In this document: in pieces, positions 46,341-58,869 of the stretch | How positions within the stretch are numbered: the first letter of the stretch is position 1 | Layout of the letters: the number at the start of each line of letters is the position of its first letter | Assembly (NCBI GenBank): GCA_021234155.1 | Contig: JAJEKV010000102.1 | Coordinates: 2,912,456-2,976,455, forward strand | Length of the DNA stretch: 64,000 nt | Reading direction: 5' to 3' | From: Isoetes taiwanensis | Taxonomy: Eukaryota; Streptophyta; Lycopodiopsida; Isoetales; Isoetaceae | Position numbers and translations under genes: made by a program | Notes under the pieces: generated by a model | What the model was told of the DNA's origin: nothing | Databases searched by the model: none | What the model saw: only the letters and a program-made list of their open reading frames with translations

Positions 46341-47736
46341 AAGAAATATCAAAGGATTGATATGTCTTGGTGCGAATTAGAATGTTCACTAATGATTACA
46401 GAGATGTTAAGACCTATAACTGACTTGAATCCATCTCTAAAGGAATTGAGAAAAAGACCTCCAACTGACTTGAGGCCATCTCTAAAGGAATCGAGATGAA
46501 AGACATTTAACTGACTTGAGGCTGTCTCTATGGTCTCTAATAGAATTGAGGCAATTTCTAGCTGAACTGGAATTAACATCTTTAAAGGAATCAAAATGAA
46601 ATAATTTTTCCTCGAGATTGACATGGATGTTCAATCTCGGGAAGGAAAGGATTGATATGACTCTATGCCTGCTAGGGGGAGCGGCTCAAACTCAACAAGG
46701 ATTATAAGAAACAATTCATATAGCCAATGGAATGCATAGCTTATTTTTAACCAAGCAACCTTATCTATGAAATTGTGGTTTAAAAATTTTAATGGCTTGT
46801 AACAGGAGTTCAACCATTATAGCAGATTGTTGATCTGTTCCACGAATCTGGACAAAACATAATTCTGAAAACCATTTTGATTTGTTGGTAAAGATTCAAA
46901 AGACCAAATTAGATAATCCCCTGATAACCTTTTATCCAAGGGATATTTTTACATAAAAGGTTTCTTATATAAAAGGTCATAAACTTGTTTTTAAAGGAGA
47001 TAAACCCTTGATCCTGAAGCATTCGACTCTTTGAGACAAGCACCTTTGCTTAGGCTGACGTGGAAAAGCGTGTTTGACCCCATCTTGATTTTGGATGGAC
47101 AGTTAGACTTGCAGGATATGGAATATCTTGTGGTAGATACCCTGGATCAACGATCCAGATGAGACAAGTATACAAATCAATCAAACCAATTCCCACAAAC
47201 CAATTTTCTTTTATCCTTTAAAACCTTGGTTCTCTTTTAACCCTTATAAGCCTTATCTTTGAGGCATCTCCCTTTCTCCTGATCTTGTCTTTTATCCCTT
47301 AAACCTTAACTTAATGCATCTCCCTTTCTCTTTACCTGTTTCGCTATTGAGATTTAGTAAAAACTCTGAATCAAATGCTTGTAATATTGCTTTTACACCT
47401 TTCTCATTTAAAGATATATACAAATTACAAAGACACAGCTGCAAAAGCAACAAGTGCACATAAAACGATCTTTACAAAAAGAAACATAGAGTTTTATGAA
47501 AAATGTAGCTTTAGCACGGCATGTTGGTCCTTTTATGATGGACCAGCTGCTTGCTTGGCCACCACCAATTCCTTTTGTACATCAGTAAGTTGTAAGTTAA
47601 AGTACATTTTGCAAGTTAAAGATGCCTGTATATTAATAAAGTATGCTGTGTCAAAGAATGTTGTTGATCTATTCTTCCCAACACGGGGAAAAGAATTAAG
47701 AAACTCAAAACCTAGAGGCAACTCATAAAATCCCTT
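46341..47736. other. Intergenic, with short tandem repeats; ATG4 3' UTR at the right
   Basis: Three imperfect ~45 bp repeats (TGACTTGA..CCATCTCTAAAGGAAT) at about 46,420-46,580. The phrase AAAGGATTGATATG occurs at 46,353 and 46,645. The rest, including 46,650-47,400, could be a solo LTR (it begins TGATATG), but I found no target duplication or partner. 47,500-47,736 is presumably the 3' UTR of the ATG4 gene. Confidence 0.4.
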
Positions 47737-50407
47737 CTACAAGATCTGCCAATCGTCTGCCTCACCATCTCGAGTTGCTTCTTGTCCTTGGCAGAGTGCA
47801 CTCTGTTCATGTTCCTTTGACCACCCACCTTTCGTTCTCAAGTTACTTTGTGAAACAGTGAAAATTGGAGCCCCATTCGATAAGTCATCCAATTCTTGAG
47901 CACGGACGCAAAGATCATCGAATTCCGCTGCATTTAGGTTACATGAGAAGAAAAGCAATACACACAAAAAGCTCTAAAGACTGTAGAATTGCACCTTTAT
48001 CCCGGCAATAAAAGCCCATAGCCAGTGATGGGTCAACAGCATCCAGTGGCATCCGCCGCACTACACTGCAAGCCAGGTCTTGCATGATCAGAGCCCCATT
48101 ATTCTAGATTTGCCAAAAACAAGAGTTGATATGAGAGTAAAATATACCTGCAATGATACGTGTCAGTGCCATCTCTATCTGCCGTATCCGCTGTGATCTT
48201 GACTGCCTGCCACAACCTAAATTTCAGAAGCCACTAGGTAACCTTCACTAACAACCTTGCTTGAAGAAACGAATGGACATTTGCTCAAAATTTTGGAGGA
48301 AGAGAATTCACAAATTATTCTGCACAAACATTACCTGTTGTATTTCATGAGGATCTAGGTACAATGCTTGGTCATCCTGAACACCAACAAGATAAGCTGA
48401 TGACCCTAATTTACCACCAACAATGCCAAGGCTTTGAGGGAAAGAAAACACTGCTTGCAGGGATGGTAGGTACCTATAAGTTCAACATTGACATCTTTCA
48501 CTGGGCATAAATCCTTATAACCAAGTGAGCATAAGCAAAGCAGCTATTACTAGAAATTAGAAGGAAATCCTTCCACAAAAACCAAAAATTTTAGGGTGTG
48601 AACCATGTGAATATTTCGTACAGTTAGCTTAGACTTATTTTAGCATGGCACTTTATGAGATCTCAAGAGAGCTTTGATGAGACAATTATCCCGGACAATG
48701 CATGCTGGGCAGAACATTGTGCTCTTCAGCTCTCAAATAGCAGCTGTATCACTCATAATTCAAGCCATTTCAAGGGAGATAAAAAATTATAATAAAGAAT
48801 GGAAAAAAAGGAAGGAACAGAGAGCACAATGTACTTTTGAATACCTGCTGTGCTAAATCTTTGGCTTTTTGCATAAAAATCCCAAAAGTATAACATGCAC
48901 AGGAAACAAAACATTTCTAGCAATCAATGCAATACTGTATGACAGATATGAAAGGATCGCCAACAGGATATATTCACATGTGTGTAAAAGTTGCAATTGC
49001 AAGGGGGGAAGTTCCCGGCTGACAAATAAGAAACTCAGCATCATTGAAGTTTAATATGTCTTGAAAAGCAGCAGGAACAGCAGTTTACAACAGATGCTTA
49101 AGATAGAAACAGCAGCATGGAACTAGATGGTGTTCTAATGATAGATATGCATAAGCGGCATCTGTTTAGATATGGAAGATATCTGAAACTAAATAATCTT
49201 GAATTATTGCATTAAAAGGCAACGTACCGAGGATTGATCTTGTCCAGTCCCAAAACAAGAGGAACTAGTATAACAATAGAAGACCATGAAGCTGCAGGTT
49301 CCCAATTGGAGCACAAGTCAACAATGTCATCAATGCAGAGCACTGGCGCACCGCCCCTCTCTCCTTCAGCGTCACCAGCAAGAACATGAACTACTATAGG
49401 CATTGCTGAGCTGCAGTTATCTTTCTGGCTGCTGTCTCTAATTGCATTAACCATTGCTTCAATGGTACGACAGAAAGCATAAGGCCCTAACCATGCTCCT
49501 GCATTCAACCCAAATGGGCCTCCCGCCTTCACAAGGTTATGAATAGAGAATGGGAACACCTCCTCACTAGAATCTCTAAATAATTCCAAAATCTCGAGAT
49601 ACTTCCGGGGATATGGCTGCATCATCAACAGGGCACCAACAGCATAAGTCATCCTGCACGGAAAGTTCAAAGCAAGTAATTCTCTCTCAGTTAAGCAAAT
49701 GCAAAGACACCTCCCAAATTGATCATGGGTTTATATACTCATACCCAAGCACCATATGAACACACTATCCGTCTGAATTAAAATCCTTACCTGGCCTACT
49801 TCCCGCCGCCATGATCTTCCCAAATAATGGCAGAGCAAAGCCTAGAGTGTAATGAGGAAGGTCATTTGTCAATTCAAACTCTTATTAAATGAGTGGAATA
49901 GCAAAAGTCCATTATATAAAAAGCATGGAAAAGTTAAAGCATAAACCACCTGTGCCATGAGCATCTGCCCACTCCTGATGGTGCATCCCCAACCTGCATC
50001 TCCTGTGATTTTTGAATCACCAAATGCTTCATAACCTGGAAAACAAAAATCAAATTATCCTTAGAAACAAAAAAAGTAGGGGTATTATTGACAAAATTGC
50101 AGCCGAACAAAATCTGCTAGAACTACCGAAGGTGCTTCTAATTCTTACCTTGTCTATAGGTCATCCATATCCTGGAGCTGAAATCATGCAAAAACTCTTG
50201 AAAGGTTGTCCTAGAAACCTCGTCATCTCCGCAAACGTTATAACATATGCCCAAAAGCCAGGTACTATTTCCAGTGGCGGTAGCATTCATCCATCTAGGT
50301 CCAAGGATGCGCTCCTGCAGGCGGCGCATAAGGCTACTTCTCAACAATCTGACCACAAATTCGGGCCAACAGGAACGTCGGTGATCCACTGTACCAACTT
50401 TTTCTGC
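47737..50407 (-). CDS. ATG4: ATG4 cysteine protease, eight exons seen, first exon(s) not found
   Basis: Autophagy protease that trims the ATG8 C-terminus and later releases ATG8 from lipid. Exons with consensus splice sites, from 5' to 3': ~50,407/50,403-50,149; 50,035-49,950; 49,841-49,791; 49,616-49,228; 48,473-48,335; 48,206-48,148; 48,065-47,995; 47,927-47,737. All phases agree. The order is diagnostic: WLLGICYNV and FSSRIWMTYRQG; GDAGWGCTIRSGQM with the catalytic Cys; ALLCHYLGRSWRRE; FSIHNLVKAGGPFGL and GERGGAPVLCIDD; FPQSLGIVGGKLGS and YLDPHEIQ with the catalytic Asp and His; MPLDAVDPSLAMGFYCRD; EFDDLCVRAQELDDLSNGAP. The C-terminus DDWQIL is a likely ATG8-interacting (AIM/LIR) motif. 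The reading is closed just upstream of 50,407 by a stop, so the start lies in another exon that I could not identify. The catalytic triad is intact and there are no breaks: a working gene. Confidence 0.93.
48335..48473 (-). other. ATG4: ATG4 exon with catalytic Asp and His
   Basis: Translates YLPSLQAVFSFPQSLGIVGG and then YLVGVQDDQALYLDPHEIQQ. The D-P-H triplet holds the remaining two catalytic residues of the family. Acceptor TATAG and donor CAG/GTAATG flank it. Confidence 0.92.
49950..50035 (-). other. ATG4: ATG4 exon with catalytic cysteine
   Basis: Translates YEAFGDSKITGDAGWGC followed by TIRSGQMLMAQ. The Cys of GWGC is the nucleophile in this family. This exon is too short to be seen as a long open frame and was placed by its splice sites (CAG before GTTATGAAG, GCACAG before GTGGTT). 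Confidence 0.92.
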
Positions 50408-50409
50408 CT

Positions 50410-52070
50410 AGAACATTGTTTTCATGCTTAAATCATTCCCAAATCAGACATAAACTGGATCAGCGGGTTGAAACAGCGAATGAATTTGCTTGTACGCCAA
50501 GATCCGAAGAGGGCTAATTGAAAATGGAAGACAGAATATAGATAAATAAGCTTTTCGTTTAAATTCTCTCGTCTTTATTAAGTTTTCGATTATATTGCAA
50601 ACCAACCATTACAGCAAATACTATTTAAAGACGCATACGAAATACATACAGGTCAATTGGGGCATGTCAATGCTATTTATTTAAAATATGTGAAGTCACC
50701 CCCTTCCATGCAAATTATAAGGTGTGACATTGTGCCTAGTCAATTAGCAATGTGACCCGTTGTCGTCGCAGATACTGCTTTCTAAGGCAGCACCGATTGG
50801 TCTCCGTGGACGATAAAAGTACCTTCCTTCCTTCCTTCCCTTGTTTAGGAGGCTTTTTGGATGAAGTTTTTGGGCTTTTGTACTACGGAATGGCAACTAG
50901 GACCACTTTCTAGTGTGGACATTGGGGTCCAGCGACCGGCGTTAGCCCAGAGTGGGTCACTGGCCCACCGGAAAGTGGGACCAGTTGTCACTCCACAACA
51001 ATACAGAAATTGGGGAGTCTTTTTTCCTCTATTTTTCGTCGGTGTGATTTTCTATCCTCAAGCCGTAGAGAATCACCCTTTTGTGGCAAAAACCATGTTT
51101 TGAGGCTAGATTCTAGCAGACTAGAGTTGAACTAAAATGCCAGAGTTGGGTCTAAGGCATCGAGGATATTTGGAAAAAATATGTTGTGGAAACTGACTTA
51201 GGAGCGAATATGTCAATTAAAAGGCCCTGATCTCTATCTTTGGATTTATAACAGCGGTTCCAATGTCAGATCATGGAAAGCATTAGATCGTGCTATAGGG
51301 CCTAAGCATAGAACCAATCTTTGCAAAATCATGCGCCGAAATGCTATTGCAACAGGATATTTGAATGATATATTTAGTCTATCCTGGGCACAAACGGTCC
51401 AAAATCGATCAGATTCTTCAAGGCAGATAATTTATGGATGGCCTGCTTCACTTAGCATTAAACCCAAAACATAGACCAAAAAAGGCATTAAAAACAGAGT
51501 ATTTTGGGGGAAACAGAGTATTATGGGTAAGTAAGCATTCAAGCACAAGCGGCTATTAAGCACTCAACAATAGAGTTTTCTGACTGACTTCGCTTAAGCA
51601 TTCAAAACTATGAATTAAGCATTCAAAACTGCGATTAAGAATTCAAACTGTGGGCACTTGAAAAACCTATTTCACTGAGTCTAGAACGAGCCACCGATAA
51701 ATGGTAAACGAGAGAGCCTGTCATGCAGATTGTGGCTACCCAACTTCCATTCCCCGTTGTAGAAGAGTGCCATGTGGCATCATAAAATTACACCCCAGCA
51801 AAAAAGGCGACCCAATTTCTATATTTTTTCTTTTTGGAGCAAATTTCTTGCAAATTCTAAGTTCCACCAAGTTTTCATAGAGCACTTCCATTCTGAAAGG
51901 TTTAGGCTGATAATCCCCCTTTTTTTTCCTTTAATGAAATAGTGTCTGGTCTTGATTCTATTATAAAGCAACTTATTCTAGTGATTTGGAGCAAATATTT
52001 GACAAACTTCTAGGTTTTCAGTTAAGTTTTCATGAAGTGCCTTCATTTTGAAAGCTTATTTTTTTTGTTG
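50410..52070. other. Upstream of ATG4; no further gene recognised
   Basis: The first ATG4 exon and promoter should lie at the left end but could not be pinned down. Around 50,790-50,840 is a LINE-like end. A plus-strand open frame at 50,861-51,103 has no known relative. A hairpin ACTGGCCCAC/GTGGGACCAGT is near 50,960-50,990. Short direct repeats of AAGCATTCAA occur at about 51,530-51,650. Confidence 0.4.
50790..50840 (+). mobile_element. Mini LINE 3' end with (CTTC)n tail
   Basis: GGTCTCCGTGGACGATAAAA followed by GTACC and (TTCC)n. The first 14 bases equal those of the insert in the Copia RT. Its tail differs (CTTC versus ATTCT), so the core is a shared element end and the microsatellite is a variable tail. 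Confidence 0.6.
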
Positions 52071-52745
52071 AAAGGCGTCAGACTTTATTTAATCAAAGAA
52101 TCAAATACAAGTATAAGTGCAAAGACAGGAATAAAATCTCAGCGAATAGGCAGAGACCCACCAAGTGAAGCAACTTAGCTAAGCATAAGAGCGCACATCC
52201 AAATACTCCTCAAAGATCAATCGTCTCTTATGAGGAGCAAGTGAAGAACATTGGTACGACTTAGCAATATGACCTTGAGCTTCTTGGAGAACATGGTTAT
52301 CTGCCACATCCAAACCTTTAAAGATTACCAGGCTTCGTCTTTTCCAGATAGTCCAAAGCAACCACCCTACTGCAAGATGAAAAGCCTGGCTTTGTAACTC
52401 CGTCCAAGTACTTAAGTAAATTGCCAAGAGCACTTGTTGATTTGTTAAGGAAGCTTGAAAAAGAGCGAACAACCAATCCCATTCCTGTATGAGGTGATCA
52501 CACATAAAAAAGCAGTGTTCGATGGTCTCAGAGTCACACTTGCATACTGGACACTGATCTGATATTCTAGGGTTAAACTTGTGGACAAGCACGTTAAACC
52601 GAAGACATTGATGAAGAATCTGCCACCAAAGAACTGCCACTTTAAGATGAAGTAGCTTATCCCATGCCCAAGACCACATCTACTGCCATTGAAGAGGAAG
52701 GAGTTGAAGGGGCCACTTAATAGAAGGAGGAAGAATATCAGTATC
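52071..52745 (-). pseudogene. L1-type LINE 3' end (zf-RVT domain)
   Basis: Frame 52,679-52,179 (166 codons) reads WDKLLHLKVAVLWWQILHQC, then CPVCKCDSETIEHCFFMCDH, then WLLWTIWKRRSLVIFKG. This is the reverse transcriptase zinc-binding domain of plant L1 elements, with its Cys and His residues present. A polyadenylation-like AATAAA and a short A-rich end follow at about 52,070-52,100. The 5' side is cut near 52,745 by the CACTA-like end. Confidence 0.8.
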
Positions 52746-53500
52746 AACACTACAACAAAATAGGTGTTTTCCTTCAGGTATAACGTCAAACAAAGTGATG
52801 TAATGTGTATTCTCAAAAGCCTACTAAATGTCACAAGGTTTACGCTAAAAGTGCTATACTTTGATGTCGCATGGGCGTTATTTTTTGCGTCAAGTATTGC
52901 GTCACGACTACATGTTGCAAAAATGACATAATGACTACATTTGTGACAATTGTATGGCATATTTGTGTCGAGCTTATATCCAAGTTATCCAATGACTGTG
53001 TCATATTTTTTTATCATATTAGTCTCGACAAAATGACTATATTTTTGGCAATTGCATGCCACGTTTGTGTCGAGCTTCTATCTAAGTTATTTCGTAATTC
53101 CATCCTATTTTCCATCGTATTAGTTTTAATATAATGATTACATTTGTGGCAACTGCATGGCATATTTGTGTCACAGCTTATGTCCAAGTTATTCTATAAT
53201 TGTATTATATTGATATCATTCCAATCTCGGCTATGCAACTAAATTGTTACACCATATTGGCATTCTTATCTCGCACAGATAAATTGACGTCCTTTGCATT
53301 ATATCTGTCACTCTCTTATAACATATTTATATCTTTTTGTTATGCAATTTATAATGAGCCCATTTTATTTTTATAACATGATTATGACCTTTAGTTATAT
53401 AGTTAAGACAAACTAACTTCCTTTCTGTAATATTTGAGTAATAAAATTATATCAATATTTAAGTCTTTTTGTGACATCTACATATCAATTTTATAAGCAT
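52746..53500 (+). mobile_element. CACTA-like transposon end with subterminal repeats
   Basis: CACTACAACAAAATAGG at about 52,747 has the form of a CACTA/En-Spm terminal inverted repeat. It is followed by about three imperfect ~110 bp repeats (TGACTACATTTGTG.CAATTG, ATATTTGTGTCGAGCTT) to about 53,190, as expected of subterminal regions. The opposite end was not found. Similar TGACAC/GTCACAAAT-rich sequence at 58,560-58,830 could be the other subterminal region, but no matching GTAGTG terminus is visible there. No transposase. Confidence 0.5.
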
Positions 53501-56500
53501 ATATGAGACCATTGTCAAATTTGTGTCCAAATCACAAGTCTTCTTTTGTGGAAATTCTAGCTTCAGTTTTTGTCATTTTTTGTTTTTTTAGACGGACCTT
53601 TATCCTTTGGCTCAGTTCATTCTTCGTCTTCGTTAACCTATTTAAAAGAGAGAACTTGGTCAATTCTCAAATTGTGCTCATTTTGCCATGCAAAAAAACT
53701 TGAAAAAATAAAACAAGTCATAAAGAGCTTTATAACATGCCCCTATAATTACATATACTTGTAAAACAAGCTTTGCAATTCTTGTGAAACTACCTCCAAT
53801 CATAATTCCGCCATTCTAATAAGAATTTTTTAAATTTCTGCCATTTGCCATGTCATTGACATGGGACATTAATCCCATTCACTCCCAGAATAATTCCATC
53901 TTTAGAGTTCCCATCATTGAAAAATTTAATAGCACTAAGTAGGGGTTTACCTGCACATTTTGGAGCAGCAGATCCCTCCCCTTGCAAATTAAATCTAGGG
54001 CTACCCCAACTTGCTCTTCTCACCCACATAATCCCCATGTCAAATTTATGACATGCAGGACTTAATTTCATTTGCATTATCTAATGTTCTTACCTCTTTT
54101 GAATAAGACTTGGAACCTCCAGCACTTAGTCGATCAATTACTGGGCTACTAGAATCCAAAGAGCTAACTTTGCCAACACAGCAACATATTGTTTTGAACT
54201 TAATTGAACCAGAATGTGCTCCACTATAGATCCCTCGTTCCTCAAAAGGAATTGTCCCCCTATTAGTCTAACCACCATAGTTCAGACATGTTCCATGATT
54301 TGGACTAGCCGCTCGAGGGCTAGAGCCTTTGCTGCCTCTGTTAGAACTGCCTGCATTGAATATTATACTAAAGAAACCCTCACTCAAATTCCTAGTTCTT
54401 GGTGCACATCTAAAATTGGCTGAACTGCTCAGCCAGCTTTGCTTTGAAGCATCCACCATTGACAAGCTTGGATTAAGATTTTTTGTCTGTTTTCGACATG
54501 CTCGTTCATCTGAATGGTTGTTCCCAGCACGGTCTAATAACATGCCGCCCTAAGTAGAGGCAAAAATAGCATCTACCTATCGTAAGATGTACAAACATGG
54601 CCAGAAATATGTCGTCCTCCTTTTACATGCAAAACTAGTCAGAGTAAATTCAGTGAAGCCAACAGCATGAGTTTTTTGCCGGAGGCTCTGCTAAGTGCAT
54701 CTTCAACAAGAGTTGATATTGCTGAAAAAGAATGATGAGTTGCAAGCACAATTATCAAGGACCATAGAGAAGCTCAAAGCGACAGAATGATGTACATAAT
54801 GATGAATTGGAGAGCAAGATAGTTGAATCTCAGAAAGTGACATCTCAGTTAGAAAAAACACTTTATACATTGGATGTGAAGTCTAAGACTCAGATTTTAG
54901 AACTAAGCCATCTAAATGTACTCACTACAGCCATTTAGCGGCATCTAAGACCATCAGAACGCTCTTATGCAGGCAAATTGAGATGGCAGTCATCAACATA
55001 CAAGGTTATTTCTGCTCAGCACAATAAGGTCACGTGTTACTTGCCTGTGAGGGGAAAATCTAGGAGTTGTCCCATTGAATGCTGGAATTGTAACACTGCA
55101 TCTGCAAAATTATCTGTTGGGTGTGATATATACACTTCATATGTACATATGGAATTGGAAGCTAAATAACCAAGTCACACTATTACCTTTCCCTGACATT
55201 TCAACAATGACAGATTTTATCCCTCCTGCCGACTAAAAGAATTTGGCGACAGAAGCCCATCAAGCTGCCAAAGATGAAAATGATGCTATTAAAGGAACAC
55301 ATGGTCATTGAAAGTGCAACATAAATTTTTTTTTTTTTTTTGAAGAACTGAGACACTTATATTAAAAGAATGGCAATGATAAGTGCAATATAAATTTTGG
55401 TCAAGGCAAGAAACAATATATATGACTATGTAAAGGGATGGCTGAAAAGCGTGCAAGTGCAGGTCATGGTGCAAAAACTTCATTTAGAATTGCAGTCATA
55501 TGTATTACCTTCGTTGCAACTGATCAAAACATTGTAGTAGGCGGATCAACCCCCAGTAATACAGTAAGTGCTACGCCTAGGTCACTGGAAAGAAAAGTGG
55601 TATCAATTCCCTGCATTCAGAATTTTATCAACATTCTCACGAGTCAAAGCATTCCTCAATACTACACTACCTGTGGTTGTGCAGATGACCTTGTATATTC
55701 TTGCTTGCCAGTTTCAACAAATAACGCATTCAACAATAGACCCTTTGTCATCTGCCATGTAAAAATTATAGAAAAAAGAATGAACGCCAGAATAGTACCT
55801 GCACCAGAAGAAAATGATGAAGGGGCAATAAAATTGCAGCAAAAAAATCAACAGTCTTTTCATTTGTCTTGCCATATTTTTTGCAATTATAGGCTTACTT
55901 GAATTAGAGGTATCACATCACCAAGTGGGCTCTATAAGATCAAATCAAAGCAAAAGCCAGCTCCTGTTCTGGATCAAAAAGTGGTAAATAATCAGACAAT
56001 AAACCTTAATGCTCCTCAGGGTTGCTTGTTGATGCCATCCAACTGTTTGTTGTTTTCTTGCATTGCAAGGATCTTACTTAAGAAGTGCTACTTGCAGATT
56101 CTAACCAAATGGAAAAACTAAGGAAAAATAGGAAGTAAAAAATGGACATCGTGCCATGTCGTCTCACCATCCCCAGAGGTCTATCGCCAATCTAGAGTAA
56201 GATACGAAGCCATAAGTGCCATAGCCACGAGCTGGAAGCGAATGCGTGAGCGCCAAGTAGGTGTTTCAAATTTTTCTTTAGAGTTGAAATTGCCACGTCA
56301 CTTTTCTTTTTGTTGCCCTAAATTCGGGGTAAATGGGAGATTTCGGGTATATGCTGGTATATATCGGGATATTATCCTGTGGCTGGCTAAACTTTCTACC
56401 GCAGATAATTTCCTAAAGTTGTCTGCGCAAGAGAAGTTTACAGTTCTGATAGCCAAAGTAATTACGCCTCATCTTAGCTTTAAGTTCCAACACCGCTCTA

Positions 56501-56759
56501 CAGGTTCAAAATTTGGTTCCGAGTATAACTCGAATTCTAATGTTTTCTCTTTTTCTCTTTTTCCAAGTATTATGGGTTAGGTTTGTGAGGTTGAATCCCA
56601 GCCCTGGATCTGGAGCATATTCTAAACATGATGCCAGATTAGTGGCCAGCATCTTTTTGGAGAAAAAATGTGCTGCCATTTCCTAAGGTCTCCATCGAAG
56701 TCATGGTGACCCAACAAAAAAGGTCCGCAGACCATGCATATGCTGGGCAGGTCGAAATC

Positions 56760-57130
56760 GCCCCTCCCCTGTGCCGCAATGGTGACAACAAACCCCAAAT
56801 CCGGATAAGAACCCCAAATCCGGCTATCGCTGCCGCTCCAAATCCCAAATCCCAAGTCCGGCTAAGAAACCCCAAATCCACGCTGCCGCTGAGGCCCAAG
56901 ATTTCTTTTCACATACAGATCCGCTGCCGCTGAGGCAGATCGCAGGGTTTCCACGCTGCCGCTCCAGACCCAAGATTTCTTTTCACGTACAGATCCGCTG
57001 GGCGCTGAGGCACATCCGCTGCCGCTGAGGCAGATGCGCTGCAGGCACGACCTACAGTAGAGATCCCCCTACAACAGCGCCATAGAAACCATGGCTGCCC
57101 CCGCTCTGCTCCGCCGCACCTGCTGGAAAA
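56760..57130. repeat. GC-rich short tandem repeats, CpG-island-like
   Basis: Units such as CCCCAAATCCGG and CGCTGCCGCTGAGGC recur several times. A longer piece (CCCAAGATTTCTTTTCAC plus ACAGATCCGCTG) is present twice, near 56,900 and 56,970. At 57,091 a good plant start context (ACCATGGCTGCC) opens MAAPALLRRTCW, which looks like a transit-peptide start. I cannot find a following exon, so it may be the 5' end of a lost gene. Confidence 0.5.
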
Positions 57131-57357
57131 GAAACTGGCCTGAAATGCCATCCACAATGAGAATTTGCCAAACATATGGCAACAATAAGCTTGCAACCAG
57201 ATCGAAATTAGAAATTAGACATCTAAATTCCTCAAATCCCTTAAATTATACGGTTTCTCATACTCTACACCAGTCAAATCTTAGGCCAGACCACTGAATT
57301 CCAAATACAAAACTAAAAACGTGGAAGTTTATCGAATTTCTTTTTCATAGTTGAGTG

Positions 57358-57516
57358 TAGATCCTTAACATCTTTATTGATGATCAATGCAAAAAATTAT
57401 ATGTGTAATTCCATGTTGTGTGTCCTTTGGCTGTTGAGGATTCTTAACGTCTTTATTGCTGATCAATGTAAAAAATAATATGTGTAATTCCATGTTGTCT
57501 GTCCTTTGGTTGTTAA
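57358..57516. repeat. 79 bp tandem duplication
   Basis: A block beginning ATCCTTAACATCTTTATTG at 57,361 recurs at 57,440 (ATTCTTAACGTCTTTATTG) with the same continuation TGATCAATG. About 10% divergence. Confidence 0.8.
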
Positions 57517-58869
57517 GACATCTCCGGCTACGTGATAGTTATGCTATTTGTACCTTACATTCTTGTGTTTAAAGTGATCAAAATGCAAGCAGAAACTTCA
57601 AAATAGCAAGGTACCTTCACTATTCTTACATCTTCATATCTAATGCATTGCTTTTTCACAAAAACACTTACTTTAAAATCTCCATCTCTTTTTATTTAGA
57701 TGCATTCGATATACCTATATTATTATCTTGAGATGTAAAAAATGCCTTACACTATTATGTTTGGGTAGAAGATGCAATTATTTGAGAGCAGAGGATTCAA
57801 GACCTATAGTTTTATCCTTATACAAGATTCCACAGCTTCAAAAGTTGATTACGCAATATTGACATTCAAAATGACTGTTGACCCAAGTGGAGTGCAATGT
57901 AAAGTCGTGCGCTCTCATGAACTCCAGTATTTTCAATTGGCCTTTCTTTCTTACTTTACCTTTTTAAATGTACTTCATGTTCTACTCTGAGCCCATGCAT
58001 GCTTTATAAGTGCTTGGGAATGGCACAGTTGACCATTCTCTATGAAGCTATATGTCTCCATTGTTTTATTTTAGGTGCTTTTGTGAGTGACATATTTATT
58101 TCATAAAGATTTGGTACCATGTCATCATGTAGGGAGAGAGATGCGATGCCAAAAGATCGATCCCTAAGAACCCTTCGGAAGCAACTTTTCCAAAACTCTT
58201 TTCGGAAGGCCCTGGTGACGGACGAACAGGTTCCCTACCCCAGAATTGGAAATTCACTCAGCCAATTGACTCAAAATATTGGCATTACTCTAGGACCAAG
58301 TTTCACGGGCAGAAGACCACTCCTTGGACAAGACGCACAAAAGGAGCTCAAGTCAACACACCTGTCGTCAATTAGCTGAGGTGCTACCTGTAAGAAAAAC
58401 TATAGCATATCCTTGAAAATGATACCTCCATATAACTACGTGTATTTTTTAATAATCTTTACAAAAATAACCCGTTTTTATCTTTATTGTTGTTTTCAAC
58501 TGTGGATCCAATGTTTGGGTTGTAGTGCTTAGAAACCATGCCAGTCTAAAATTACTATTATAAAATGTCTACTTGCAAGGTTGTTTCCCTCATACTAGCG
58601 AGTGGCACTTTTGTGTCAAACTTAGCCCTTTTTGCATCAAGTTATCTATGTATTTCTACTTCACAATATCACTACATTGACACTTCTTTGACACAATTGC
58701 ATGATGTAAGTGTTATAGTATAAAACAGAGAATTGATGTAAAATTGCTGTTATGTTTGACACTATAAAATGACACAAATGTTTTATAAAATGTGACAAGA
58801 TGCTATTACAAAATGTGACACAAATACATAACAAATACCCACTATTCTACCCGCACAACACTCCTGGAT

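Larger units (their letters stand above)
53500..58850. other. Unassigned 5 kb with possible captured gene pieces
   Basis: No TE core domain and no complete gene. Items seen: a Ser/Arg-rich minus frame 54,543-54,268 without known relatives; a plus-strand stretch at 54,700-55,000 with heptad-like, Lys/Glu/Leu-rich translation (NDELESKIVESQKVTSQLEK) broken by stops, probably a coiled-coil gene remnant; a frame at 56,242-56,580 with no homology; and a frame at 58,119-58,379 (LRTLRKQLFQNSFRKALVTD) of unknown nature. If the CACTA ends at 52.75 and about 58.8 kb belong together, these would be internal cargo (inference). Confidence 0.35.

Noticed and set aside
46650-47400. Solo LTR
   Set aside because: Starts TGATATG and has LTR-like composition, but no matching target duplication or second LTR was found.
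47375-47728. 117-codon plus-strand ORF
   Set aside because: It lies antisense to the expected 3' UTR of ATG4 and has no recognisable domain.
56909-57196. 95-codon minus-strand ORF over the GC-rich repeats
   Set aside because: Composition follows the short tandem repeats and no conserved motif is present.
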